Origin: Bacillota bacterium
GTDB lineage: Bacteria; Bacillota; Clostridia; Oscillospirales; Ethanoligenentaceae
Assembly: GCA_023391535.1 (NCBI GenBank)
Contig: JAEWAU010000036.1
Location: 1-48,268 of the forward strand
DNA: 48,268 nt
Reading direction: 5' to 3'
In this document: positions 34,382 through 42,712 of the stretch, in pieces
How positions within the stretch are numbered: position 1 is the first letter of the stretch
How the letters are laid out: each line of letters starts with the position of its first letter
The notes under the pieces: model-generated
The model's database searches: none
Told to the model about the DNA's origin: nothing
What the model saw: the letters and a program-made list of their open reading frames with translations, nothing else
Position numbers and translations under genes: made by a program

Positions 34382-34837
34382 TTGGGAGAGAAAAACAGAG
34401 TGAAGCTTTCCATTGCGGGGTGCGAACTCGTGATTGTTTCGGACGATGCCGACGAGTACGTCCGCGAAACCGGCGCACGAGTGGAGGACGCTATGCGCCG
34501 TGCCATGGAAAGAGGCTCGGGGATGTCCACCACGCTCGCCGCGGTGTTCGCCGCGCTGGAATTCTGCGATTCCTCCGTGAAGGAAAGGGCGGCGGCGGAT
34601 AACCTGCGCAGCCAGATCAAAGCGTATTTCGACGACGCGTCCCAGGCGCGCGAAGAGGCAAACCGCCTGCGCCAGCAGATGGAGAGCCTTAAAAAGCAGC
34701 TCGGCGCGCGCGAGCGGGAGCTTGCGGCGCAGAAGGCGCGCGAGGAAGCGGCCGCGAACGAGCTGAAAACGCTGAAGGCGCAGATCGGCGTGCGCGCGTT
34801 GGAGGAACAGAGGAAACTGCATGGTAACGAGCCCTGA
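34382..34837 (+). CDS. zapA: Cell division protein ZapA
   Basis: This 151-aa protein begins with the ZapA head domain ('KNRVKLSIAGCELVIVSDDADEYVRETGARVEDAMR') followed by a long coiled coil (about 75-150, heptads rich in E, A, R, Q, L). ZapA bundles FtsZ at the Z ring. The coiled coil is longer than in the roughly 85-aa Bacillus protein. The start is a TTG at 34382 with AGGAGG 7 nt upstream. It overlaps the U32 gene by 17 nt, a common pairing in Firmicutes. Confidence 0.9.
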   Translation: MGEKNRVKLSIAGCELVIVSDDADEYVRETGARVEDAMRRAMERGSGMSTTLAAVFAALEFCDSSVKERAAADNLRSQIKAYFDDASQAREEANRLRQQMESLKKQLGARERELAAQKAREEAAANELKTLKAQIGVRALEEQRKLHGNEP

Positions 34838-37040
34838 GCAAAGCTCCGGGCTTCCGGAGATTTTGGCTCCCGCCGGCTCGATGGAGGCGCTGCGCGCCGC
34901 GTGCGCGGCGGGAGCGGACGCCGTGTATTTCGGCGCGGGGGAATTCAACGCCCGCCGCAGCGCCGAAAATTTCGCGGCGGAGGAGATTGCCGGCGCGGCG
35001 GCTTTTTGCCATACGCGCGGCGTAAAAGTCTATTTCACGCTGAACACCGTGGTGTTCGGGCGCGAGGTGGAACCCGCTCTGCGCCTTGCGGAAACCGCTT
35101 GCCGCGCGGGGGTGGACGCACTCATCGTGCAGGACGCGGGCCTTGCCGCGCTGCTGCGTTCTTGCGCGCCGGGCCTTGCGCTGCACGCCTCCACGCAGAT
35201 GTCCGTTCACAGCCTGGAGGGCGTGCGGGAGCTTGCCGAAATGGGCTTTTCCCGCGCGGTGCTCGCGCGCGAGCTTTCCAAAGAGGAGCTCGCCTTCATC
35301 GCCGCGCGCTCGCCCATCGAACTTGAAATTTTTGTGCACGGCGCGCACTGCATGAGCGTTTCGGGCCAGTGTTACATGAGCGCGTTCTTCGGCGGGCGCA
35401 GCGGGAACCGCGGGCAGTGCGCGCAGCCCTGCCGCCTGCCCTTTTCCGCGGGCGGGGAGCGCTACGCGCTTTCGCTCAAGGATCTCGCGCTGGCATCCCG
35501 TTTTGCGGAACTTGCGGCTCTGGGCGCGCCGGGGCGGCTTTCCCTCAAAATCGAGGGGCGGCGCAAGCGCCCGGAATACGTGTTTGCCGTCACAGAGCTT
35601 TATGCGCGCGCCGCGCGGGGCGGGCGCATCGAACCCGGCGAGATGGAGGAGCTTGCGCGCGTATTCTCGCGCTCGGGCTTCACGCAGGGGTATTTCGACG
35701 CGCGCCGAGGCCGCGAGATGTTCGGGCGGCGCACGGAGGAGGACAAAGCCGCCTCCGCCGCCGCGGAGAAAAAACTCCGGGCGCGCTTTGAAAACGCGGA
35801 GCCGCCGCGCGTGCCGGTTTCGTTTGCGCTCACGCTCGCGCCGGGCGAAACGCGCCTTTCGGCGCGCGATTCCGACGGAAACCGGGCGGAGCTTTCGGGC
35901 CGTGCGCCGGAACAGGCCCTTCACCGGGCGCTGAGCGCGGATTCGGCGCGCGCGCAGCTTGCCAAAACGGGCGGAACGCCCTTCTTTTTGAAAGACGCGG
36001 AAATCTCCGTCGCTCCCGGGCTCACGCTTCCGGCCGCGGAGCTCAACCGTCTGCGGCGCGAAGCTCTGGAACGGCTCGCGGCGCTCCGTGCGCGGCCCTC
36101 TTCGCCCGATTTCCGGTTCCCGGAGCCGTTCGCCTTCCCGGTGCGAAAAACGCGGGACTTTTCCACAGATTCCGGCCGGGCTGTGGAAAAGTGGCGGCTC
36201 CGCTTTCTTTCCACGGCGCAGATCCCTTCGGAGCTGCCCGGAGGCGAGGGGCGCGCGGAGCTTCTGTTCCTGCCGCTGGATAATTTGGAGCGGGCGCTTT
36301 CGGGCGGCTTCGCGCAGCCCGCGTGGCTTGCGGGCGCGCGGTTGGGCGCGGAGCTTCCGCGCGTGTTTTACGGCGACGAGGAAGCGCTTCTTCTCCGCCT
36401 TTCCGCCCTGCGGGAGCGCGGCGTTGCGGATGCGCTGTGCGGCGGGCTTTCCGCCCTGCGGCTCGCGCGCCGCGCGGGCCTCGCGCCCCACGGCGATTTC
36501 GGGCTGAATGTGACGAACCCCTTCGCCGCGCAGGAGCTTCTGCGGCGCGGCGCCGCTTCGCTGCTGGCCTCTATCGAGGTTCCCGCCCCTTCCATCCGCG
36601 AAATCGTCTCCGCCGCCCCCTGCGGGCTTCTCGTTTACGGCTTCCTCCCCCTCCAGCTCCTTCGTGTCTGTTGCGGCGGCTGCGCCGCGGCGGGACGCGG
36701 AGAGGCTTTGGCGAAAGGGCCTTCCCCGCTCTCCGCGAACATGGGCTGTTTTATCACGGATGCGCACGGCGTGCGCTTTCCGCTGGTGTGCAGCGCAAAA
36801 CGCTATTCGGAGCTGCTCAACAGCCGGCCCCTGTGGCTGGCGGATGCCAAAGGCCCGGTGGAAAAGGCCGCCCCGGATTTTCTGCAGTTCTATTTCAGCG
36901 TGGAAAGCGCCGCGCAGGCGCGGGAAGCGCTTCTGGGCTGGATTTCGGGCGCGCCCTGCCCCGGCCCTTTCACGCGCGGCCTTTACGCCCACGGCGCGGC
37001 GGCGGGCGGTGCCCGCGCCCAAAACGCGGATTCGATTTAA
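34821..37040 (+). CDS. U32-family peptidase-like protein with C-terminal extension (RlhA-like)
   Basis: The 739-aa protein has an N-terminal U32 core (1-290): 'PEILAPAGSMEALRAACAAGADAVYFG', 'LHASTQMSVHSLEGVRELAEMGFSRAVLARELS', 'IELEIFVHGAHCMSVSGQCYMSAFFGGRSGNRGQCAQPCR' with cysteines for a likely iron-sulfur site, and 'LSLKDLALA'. The rest resembles the long U32/DUF3656 type, which includes the E. coli 23S rRNA hydroxylase RlhA; an rRNA-hydroxylation role is a family inference. The ATG at 34821 follows GAGGAAA. The coding sequence contains a perfect inverted pair of DnaA-box-like 9-mers (36157-36192). Confidence 0.88.
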   Translation: MVTSPEQSSGLPEILAPAGSMEALRAACAAGADAVYFGAGEFNARRSAENFAAEEIAGAAAFCHTRGVKVYFTLNTVVFGREVEPALRLAETACRAGVDALIVQDAGLAALLRSCAPGLALHASTQMSVHSLEGVRELAEMGFSRAVLARELSKEELAFIAARSPIELEIFVHGAHCMSVSGQCYMSAFFGGRSGNRGQCAQPCRLPFSAGGERYALSLKDLALASRFAELAALGAPGRLSLKIEGRRKRPEYVFAVTELYARAARGGRIEPGEMEELARVFSRSGFTQGYFDARRGREMFGRRTEEDKAASAAAEKKLRARFENAEPPRVPVSFALTLAPGETRLSARDSDGNRAELSGRAPEQALHRALSADSARAQLAKTGGTPFFLKDAEISVAPGLTLPAAELNRLRREALERLAALRARPSSPDFRFPEPFAFPVRKTRDFSTDSGRAVEKWRLRFLSTAQIPSELPGGEGRAELLFLPLDNLERALSGGFAQPAWLAGARLGAELPRVFYGDEEALLLRLSALRERGVADALCGGLSALRLARRAGLAPHGDFGLNVTNPFAAQELLRRGAASLLASIEVPAPSIREIVSAAPCGLLVYGFLPLQLLRVCCGGCAAAGRGEALAKGPSPLSANMGCFITDAHGVRFPLVCSAKRYSELLNSRPLWLADAKGPVEKAAPDFLQFYFSVESAAQAREALLGWISGAPCPGPFTRGLYAHGAAAGGARAQNADSI
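36157..36192. repeat. Inverted DnaA-box-like pair inside the U32 gene
   Basis: ACTTTTCCACAG (36157-36168) and CTGTGGAAAAGT (36181-36192) are perfect complements with a 12-bp spacer. The organisation is nearly the same as at 8114-8151. Confidence 0.6.
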
Positions 37041-37112
37041 CAAAACAAATTTCTGTACTTCCGCGCACAGGTGATTTGCGCGGAAGCGGATGATGGAAAC
37101 AGCAGGGCCGCC

Positions 37113-37164
37113 CCGCGAACTGCTGCGGCGCGAGCCGCCCGCGAATTGCCGCGGCGCGAGCCGC
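37113..37164. repeat. Tandem palindromic repeat (family C) in the dut leader
   Basis: Two 26-bp units, both ending GCGGCGCGAGCCGC, differ at two positions. The same module in opposite orientation is seen at about 42549, 43850 and 45650. It lies between the U32 stop and the dut RBS. Confidence 0.7.
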
Positions 37165-37185
37165 AGGAAAGGATACAAGAATCGC

Positions 37186-37632
37186 ATGGAACTGAAAGTG
37201 AAATACATCGCGCGCGAGGGCGTGCCCGAATATCCGCTGGAGCGGGCGACGCCCGGTTCGGCGGGGCTGGATCTGCACGCGGCGGTAAACGAGCCGGTGC
37301 GCGTGGAGCCGGGAGCGCTCGTCAAAATCCCCTCGGGCGTGGCTGTGGGAATTCCGGCCGGGCACGCGGGCTTCGTGTTCGCGCGCAGCGGGCTGGGAAT
37401 CAAGCACGGCATCGCGCTTTCGAACGGCGTGGGCGTCATCGACGGCGACTACACCGGCGAAATCTGCGTGGGGCTGTGCAACGTATCAAACGAGGCGTAC
37501 ACCGTGGAGCCGGGCGAGCGCATCGCGCAGCTCGTGGTGATGCCGGTGGCGTACCCCGCGTCCGTGCGCGCCGAAGAGCTGGAGACGACCGCGCGCGCGG
37601 CGGGCGGCTTCGGCTCCACAGGAAAATTCTGA
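37186..37632 (+). CDS. dut: Deoxyuridine 5'-triphosphate nucleotidohydrolase (dUTPase)
   Basis: This 148-aa trimeric dUTPase shows all five motifs: 'AGLDLHA' (1), 'RSGLGIK' (2), 'GVGVIDGDYTGEI' with the catalytic Asp (3), 'GERIAQLVV' (4) and 'GGFGSTGKF' (5). It removes dUTP and supplies dUMP. The ATG at 37186 follows GGAAAGGA; the upstream in-frame start at 37090 lies across the tandem repeat and is rejected. Confidence 0.96.
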   Translation: MELKVKYIAREGVPEYPLERATPGSAGLDLHAAVNEPVRVEPGALVKIPSGVAVGIPAGHAGFVFARSGLGIKHGIALSNGVGVIDGDYTGEICVGLCNVSNEAYTVEPGERIAQLVVMPVAYPASVRAEELETTARAAGGFGSTGKF

Positions 37633-37806
37633 GCCCGGCTTATAAACGCCGCTTTCCGCATTAAGGCGAAGGGCGGCCGGCGCGAAGCCTCCGAAGAGCT
37701 TTTGCGCGGAAAGGCTCGGGGCCGCGGCCCGTTTTTGCGGGAGATAACCCCCGTTTTTCGGTAACAACAAAACTGCGATGAAATATTTCGATTAGGAGTG
37801 TTTGGA

Positions 37807-38430
37807 TTGAAGCTCATTCTCGCATCCTCCTCCCCAAGGAGGAAGGAAATTCTCGAAGAGGCCGGTTACGCGTTCGAAGTGATGGAGCCGATGGTGGACG
37901 AAACCCTGCGCATGAAGCTGCCTCCCATCGACCTTGTGATGAAGCTCGCGCTGCTCAAGGCGAGCGCCGTGTTCGCGCGCCTGCAGAGCGCGGGCGCAGA
38001 AAAAGAGACGGTGGTGGTGGGAGCCGACACCATCGTGTGCATCGACGGCAAGAATGTCGGCAAGCCGAAGGATGCGGAGGAGGCCAGGGCCATGCTCCGC
38101 CAGCTTTCCGGGCGCCTGCACCGCGTTTACACGGGCGTGGCGCTGCTCTCCACCGAGCGGCAGGAGACCTTCTTCGAACAGTCCAAGGTAAAATTCGTGC
38201 CTCTTTCGGAGGAAACCATCACGCGCTATGTCGCCACGGGCGAGCCGTTCGGCAAGGCCGGCGGCTACGCCGCGCAGGGGCGCGCGCGCGTGTTCATCGA
38301 ATCCATCAGCGGCGATTTCTACAGCGTCGTGGGCCTGCCCGTCGCGGAGCTTTCCCGCCGCCTCTCGCGCGATTACGGCATCCCCCTCTTTCCCGCGACG
38401 GCTGCGGCTGCGCCGCGGCAAGCCGAATAG
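37807..38430 (+). CDS. maf: Maf family nucleoside-triphosphate pyrophosphatase
   Basis: This 207-aa Maf protein has the 'LKLILASSSPRRKEILEEAGY' signature, the 'VVGADTIVCIDGK-VGKPKDAEEA--ML--LSGR-H-VYTGV' block and 'YVATGEPFGKAGGYAAQGRA'. Maf proteins hydrolyse non-canonical or modified dTTP/UTP-type nucleotides and affect division. The TTG at 37807 has TTAGGAG 8 nt upstream; the GTG at 37798 would overlap the SD. It sits near dut, another nucleotide house-cleaning enzyme. Confidence 0.93.
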   Translation: MKLILASSSPRRKEILEEAGYAFEVMEPMVDETLRMKLPPIDLVMKLALLKASAVFARLQSAGAEKETVVVGADTIVCIDGKNVGKPKDAEEARAMLRQLSGRLHRVYTGVALLSTERQETFFEQSKVKFVPLSEETITRYVATGEPFGKAGGYAAQGRARVFIESISGDFYSVVGLPVAELSRRLSRDYGIPLFPATAAAAPRQAE

Positions 38431-38565
38431 GGCCATGTGCGAACTTCCTGCTGATCCCCCGCGCACGGCGGCTGTAATGCAAAAAGGCCGCGCTTCCGCC
38501 GTGCCGACCTAAGCACCCATGTTTTATCTATTACCCAAGCGATAAAAAGGCCGTTTCTCCCGCCC

Positions 38566-38990
38566 TTTCAGAGGCAGATGGGCAGAGGCGGCGTTTGCGG
38601 CCGCTCGGGTGCCCAGCCGGGCAGGGCGCGGGGATTTGCCCCGCCCCGCAGGGCGTGGCAAACGGCGGGACGCACATCCGGCGGGTTGTTCCCCTCGGCA
38701 TCCGCCGGATTGTGCGTCCCGCCGCCGCGCGAGCCGGAGGGGTGCGCCATAAGCCGTTAACCGCCGCCGACTACTCCCAATTAGCCGGGGTCGAGGGGCG
38801 AAGCCCCCGCGGCCTCTTTCGGCCATTTCTGGCCGAGCAGAAATGGCCTGTCTGCCCCCGGCATGAGGGGCAAAGAGGGTATTGCACTTAGGCTGCGCGG
38901 CGGCGCAAATCCTGCCCGGCATGAGGGGCAAAGAGGGTATTGCACTTAGGCTGCGCGGCGGCACCCTCCCGCCGCAGTATGAGCGGCGCC
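38566..38990. repeat. Half copy of the modular repeat element (right half)
   Basis: This region begins with the right-core start (AGAGGCAGATGG) and runs through the long hairpin (about 38665-38725, perfect 13-bp arms) and the inverted G/C block. The GGCCATTTCTG/CAGAAATGGCC hairpin is at about 38820-38850, and two reverse modules end near 38965. The left half and centre are missing. It lies between maf and speD. Confidence 0.8.
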
Positions 38991-39012
38991 GGAGGCGATT
39001 CGGACGGGCCAT

Positions 39013-39120
39013 ATGCGGACTTTCCGCTGATTCCCCGCAAACGGTATCCCGCCGCCGGCTTTTTCCAAAAGCCGTTTGCGTCAAGCCGACGTGCGCGGGG
39101 GATCAGGCTGCGGTCCGCAT
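39013..39120. repeat. Imperfect long inverted repeat upstream of speD
   Basis: ATGCGGAC (39013-39020) pairs with GTCCGCAT (39113-39120). CTGATTCCCCGC pairs with GCGGGGGATCAG nearly perfectly, and AAACGG (39039-39044) pairs with CCGTTT (39072-39077). A related sequence, CTGATCCCCCGCGC, occurs near 38450, so this is probably another small dispersed repeat in head-to-head arrangement. Confidence 0.6.
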
Positions 39121-39188
39121 ACAGCCCCACTCGAATTGCCCGCCGCGCAGCGGCCGCCGGGTGCCCAAAATTTTTATGAGAAAACCGC

Positions 39189-39217
39189 TTGCAATGAGGG
39201 GAGCGGCAGGATACAAT
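39189..39217 (+). promoter_or_regulatory. Promoter of the speD-speAE operon
   Basis: TTGCAA (39189-39194) and TACAAT (39212-39217) are 17 bp apart. A GC-rich leader of about 150 nt follows before the speD ATG, including a GCCGGAGGC...GCCTCCGGC inverted pair that could form a regulatory stem. Confidence 0.65.
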
Positions 39218-39367
39218 TATGTTTGTTTGGCCCGATCCATACGGAAGCCGGGCGCCCGGGCGGGCGCCGGAGGCGGAGGGAAAGGGCTGCGCCGGGGGGA
39301 AGGGCCTCCGGCGATGCTTGTGCCCCGGGCGCAGAGCCCGGCCGTATGGGAGATGGATAACCGGGAA

Positions 39368-40168
39368 ATGGAAAAGATCAAGCTCTATGGGTTCAACAAC
39401 CTCACAAAATCGCTCAGCTTCAATATGTACGACGTCTGTTACACCCGCAGCGTTTCCGACCGGGACGCCTACATTTCCTATATCGACGAGCAGTATAATG
39501 CGGAGCGCCTCACGAGCATCCTGAAGCACGTCACGCAGATCATCGGGGCCACCGTGCTGAATATCTCGCAGCAGGATTACGACCCGCAGGGCGCGAGCGT
39601 GTCCATCATGGTGTGCGAGGACCCGGCGCTCGGGCACCAGAACGCCGCGCTGCGCGGCGAGGAGCCGGGCCCGCTGCCCGAAACGGTGGCCGCGCACCTC
39701 GATAAAAGCCATATCAACGTGCACACCTACCCCGAATATCATCCGGACGGCGGCGTCTGCACCTTCCGCGTGGATATCGACGTCTCCACCTGCGGGCAGA
39801 TTTCGCCGCTGAAGGCGCTGAATTACCTGATTCAGAGCTTCGAGGCCGACATCATGGCCATCGATTACCGCGTGCGCGGCTTTACGCGCGATATCACGGG
39901 CCGCAAGCTGTTCATCGACCACGCCATCACCTCCATCCAGAACTACATTCCGCGCAGCATCCGCAACCGGTACCAGCTCATCGACGTCAACGTCTATCAG
40001 GAGAATATCTTTCACACCAAATGTCTCCTCAAGGATTTCGACCTCGACAACTACCTCTTCGGCTTCACCAAATCGGATATCCACGCGGGCGAGGCGCGGC
40101 AGATCACCAAGAAGCTCCGCAAGGAGATGGAAGAGATCTTCTACGGCCGCAATATGGAAATGGACTGA
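39368..40168 (+). CDS. speD: S-adenosylmethionine decarboxylase proenzyme (E. coli type)
   Basis: This 266-aa protein closely follows E. coli SpeD: 'KLYGFNNLTKSLSFNMYDVCYTRS', 'LPETVAAHLDKSHINVHTYPEYHPDGGVCTFRVDIDVSTCGQISPLKALNYLI', 'IDYRVRGFTRDITG' and 'YQENIFHTKCLLKDFDLDNYLF'. The Lys-Ser in LDKSH is the self-cleavage site that makes the pyruvoyl cofactor. It supplies decarboxylated AdoMet for spermidine synthesis. The ATG at 39368 aligns with the E. coli start; the ATG at 39353 would add five residues. This long proteobacterial-type SpeD differs from the short Bacillus form. The decarboxylase-spermidine synthase fusion follows 42 bp downstream. Confidence 0.95.
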   Translation: MEKIKLYGFNNLTKSLSFNMYDVCYTRSVSDRDAYISYIDEQYNAERLTSILKHVTQIIGATVLNISQQDYDPQGASVSIMVCEDPALGHQNAALRGEEPGPLPETVAAHLDKSHINVHTYPEYHPDGGVCTFRVDIDVSTCGQISPLKALNYLIQSFEADIMAIDYRVRGFTRDITGRKLFIDHAITSIQNYIPRSIRNRYQLIDVNVYQENIFHTKCLLKDFDLDNYLFGFTKSDIHAGEARQITKKLRKEMEEIFYGRNMEMD

Positions 40169-40210
40169 GCATTTTCCGCATAAAAAATACAGAGGGTAAA
40201 GAAGAAGGCA

Positions 40211-42547
40211 TTGAAAAGAAGGAACCAGGAAAAGACGCCCCTGTACGACGCGCTGGACCGCTACTCGCACGAGGACATCACACATTTCGACGTGCCGGGG
40301 CACAAAAAACGCAACAGCCCGGAGCTTGCCGCGGCGTTCGGGGAGCGCGTGCTGAAGCTCGACGCCAACTCCACGCCGGAGCTCGACAATCTGAGCCACC
40401 CGTCGGGCGTTATCGCGCAGGCGGAGCGCCTGCTCGCGGACGCCTACGGCGCGGATTACGCCTTTCTGCTCGTGAACGGCTCCACATCCGGCGTGCAGTA
40501 CATGGTTATGGCGGCGTGCGAGCCGGGCGATAAAATCATTCTGCCGCGCAACGTGCACAAAAGCGCCATCAACGCCCTCATCATGGCGGGAGCGGAGCCG
40601 GTGTTCATCCAGCCGGAGATCGACGCGCATTACGGCATCAACAACGGCGTCACCTGCGCCGCGGTGCGCGACGCCATGGAGCGCCACCCGGACGCGAAGG
40701 CCGTGCTGCTCGTGAACCCCACCTATTTCGGCGCGGTGGGCGACCTCATGGCCATTGTGCGGCTCGTGCACCTGCACAAGATGGCCGCGCTGGTGGATGA
40801 ATCCCACGGCGCGCACTTCCCCTTCCACCCGGAGTTCCCCGAAAGCGCCATGGAGGCCGGAGCGGATATGGCCACCGTGAGCGTGCACAAAACGGGCGGT
40901 TCCTTCACGCAGTCCTCCGCGCTGCTTTTAAACGAGCGGCTCTATACGCGGCAGGAGGTGCGCGCCGTCATCAACCTGTTCCAGACGACCTCTGCCTCCT
41001 ATCTGCTCATGGCGAGCCTCGATATCGCGCGCAGCAAGCTGGCCACGCGCGGAACGGAGATCTTTTCAAAGCTGCTGCCTCTCGTGCGGCATGCGAAGGA
41101 GCGCATCGCGGCGCTGCCGGGGCTCGAGGTGCTGCGGCGCGAGGAGTGCTGCGACGGCGCCGGCGTGTACGATTACGACGACACCAAGATCGTGGTGCGC
41201 GTGGCGGGCCTGGGGCTCACGGGCTTCGAGGCCTACCGCCTGCTCAAGAGCGATTACGGCGTGCAGGCGGAGCTGGCCGAAACCTACGTGGTGCTGTTCA
41301 TCGCCTCGCTGGGGGACGACGAGAGCACGCTCGAAAAACTCGTTGCGGCGCTTGCCGATCTTTCGCGCCGCTTTTCCGGGCGGCCGGAGTTTTCGGTGGA
41401 GACGCGCTCCACGCTCGTGAAGCCCAAGGCCGTGGTTTCTCCGCGCGAGGCCTATTTTGCCGAAAAGATCACGGTTCCGCTCGACGAGGCGGTGGGGAAA
41501 GTCTGCGGCGAATCCATCATGATTTATCCGCCGGGTATCCCGCTGGCCATTCCGGGCGAGCTTCTTTCGCGCGAGATTCTCGACCACTATAAATTTTACC
41601 GCTCGCAGAACTGCGTGGTTCTGAGCGACGAGGAAAATGCCGACACCATCACGGTGCTCGGCCGTCAGGTTCATGGGGGGAATACGATGCCGGACCTTTG
41701 GTATTCGGAATATCAGACCGACGACGTGAAGCTGTCCATCCGCGTGGCGCGGCAGGTTTACAGCGAAAAGACGCCCTACCAGCAGCTCGACTTTTTCGAT
41801 TCGGATACGTTCGGGCGCTTCTTCACCATCGACGGGCTGATGATGGTCACGGAGCGCGACGAGTTCGCCTATCACGACATGATCACGCACGTACCCATGG
41901 CCGTGAACCCGGACGCGAAGCGCGTGCTCATCGTGGGCGGCGGCGACGGCGGCACGGCCCGCGAGATGTGCCGCTACAAAACCGTTACGGGCATCGACCT
42001 CGTGGATATCGACGAGCGCGTCATCCGCGCCTGCCAGAAATACCTGCCCTACACGGCCAAGGAGCTCGACCACGACCCGCGCATCCACATGTATTTCGAG
42101 GACGGCTTCGATTTCGTGCGCGACGTGCCCGACGCCGCCTACGACCTGATCCTTGTGGATTCCACCGACCCGGTCGGCCCCGGCGAGGGGCTGTTCACGC
42201 GCGAATTCTACGAGAACTGCGCGCGCATTCTCACGGAGAACGGCATCCTCATCAACCAGCACGAAAGCCCGTTCTACGATACCAACGAGCACGAGATGCT
42301 GCGCGCCCACGCGAAGCTCAAAAACGTGTTCCCCATCGCGCGCGTCTACCAGTTCCACATGCCCTCCTACCCTTCCGGGCACTGGCTGTTCGGCTTCGCC
42401 TCCAAAAAGCTCGACCCCATTCTCGATTTCCAGCGCGAACGCTGGGAGGCCCTCGGCCTTCACACGCGCTATTACAACACCGATCTCCACACCGCCGCCT
42501 TCGCGCTCCCCACTTACGTGCGCGAAAAGCTCGCCCGCGCCGAATAG
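40211..42547 (+). CDS. Fused SpeA-like amino acid decarboxylase and spermidine synthase
   Basis: This 778-aa fusion has two domains. Residues 1 to about 485 are a fold-type I PLP decarboxylase like Bacillus SpeA (arginine decarboxylase): 'FDVPGHKKR', 'LVNGSTSGVQYMVMA', 'DESHGAHFPFHP', the PLP lysine at about 227 in 'SVHKTGGSFTQSS', and 'MIYPPGIPLAIPGELL'. Residues from about 493 are a full spermidine synthase: 'LWYSEYQT', the AdoMet loop GGGDGG near 576 and the catalytic-type Asp in 'VDSTDPVGPGEGLF' near 650. The product of the first domain (agmatine if arginine is the substrate, otherwise putrescine or cadaverine) may pass to the second. Start: TTG at 40211 after AAGAAGG. An internal in-frame ATG at 41687 with a GGGGGG tract 6 nt upstream fits a native speE start. 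Confidence 0.93.
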   Translation: MKRRNQEKTPLYDALDRYSHEDITHFDVPGHKKRNSPELAAAFGERVLKLDANSTPELDNLSHPSGVIAQAERLLADAYGADYAFLLVNGSTSGVQYMVMAACEPGDKIILPRNVHKSAINALIMAGAEPVFIQPEIDAHYGINNGVTCAAVRDAMERHPDAKAVLLVNPTYFGAVGDLMAIVRLVHLHKMAALVDESHGAHFPFHPEFPESAMEAGADMATVSVHKTGGSFTQSSALLLNERLYTRQEVRAVINLFQTTSASYLLMASLDIARSKLATRGTEIFSKLLPLVRHAKERIAALPGLEVLRREECCDGAGVYDYDDTKIVVRVAGLGLTGFEAYRLLKSDYGVQAELAETYVVLFIASLGDDESTLEKLVAALADLSRRFSGRPEFSVETRSTLVKPKAVVSPREAYFAEKITVPLDEAVGKVCGESIMIYPPGIPLAIPGELLSREILDHYKFYRSQNCVVLSDEENADTITVLGRQVHGGNTMPDLWYSEYQTDDVKLSIRVARQVYSEKTPYQQLDFFDSDTFGRFFTIDGLMMVTERDEFAYHDMITHVPMAVNPDAKRVLIVGGGDGGTAREMCRYKTVTGIDLVDIDERVIRACQKYLPYTAKELDHDPRIHMYFEDGFDFVRDVPDAAYDLILVDSTDPVGPGEGLFTREFYENCARILTENGILINQHESPFYDTNEHEMLRAHAKLKNVFPIARVYQFHMPSYPSGHWLFGFASKKLDPILDFQRERWEALGLHTRYYNTDLHTAAFALPTYVREKLARAE

Positions 42548-42548
42548 G

Positions 42549-42646
42549 CCGCGGCGGCTCGCGCCGCGGCAGACCGCGGGTAAGTTCTGGCGGAGCAATT
42601 TTTCCCGTTTCCGCGAAACTTTTTTGACACAAAGGTGAAATCGACA
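42549..42646. repeat. Short palindromic repeat (family C), copy downstream of the spermidine synthase fusion
   Basis: It starts right after the stop codon with GCGGCTCGCGCCGCGG and then ACCGCGGGTAA. It continues with a segment (CGGAGCAATTTTTCCCG, CGCGAAAC) shared with copies at 43850 and 45650, and ends in AAAGGTGAAATCGAC, which at 45730 serves as an RBS. Confidence 0.7.
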
Positions 42647-42712
42647 TAGCTGCAACGTTTATTTCGCCGGGCTCTTCATTTGCCCCGGCGCCGAACGAAA
42701 GGATATGCCGAA

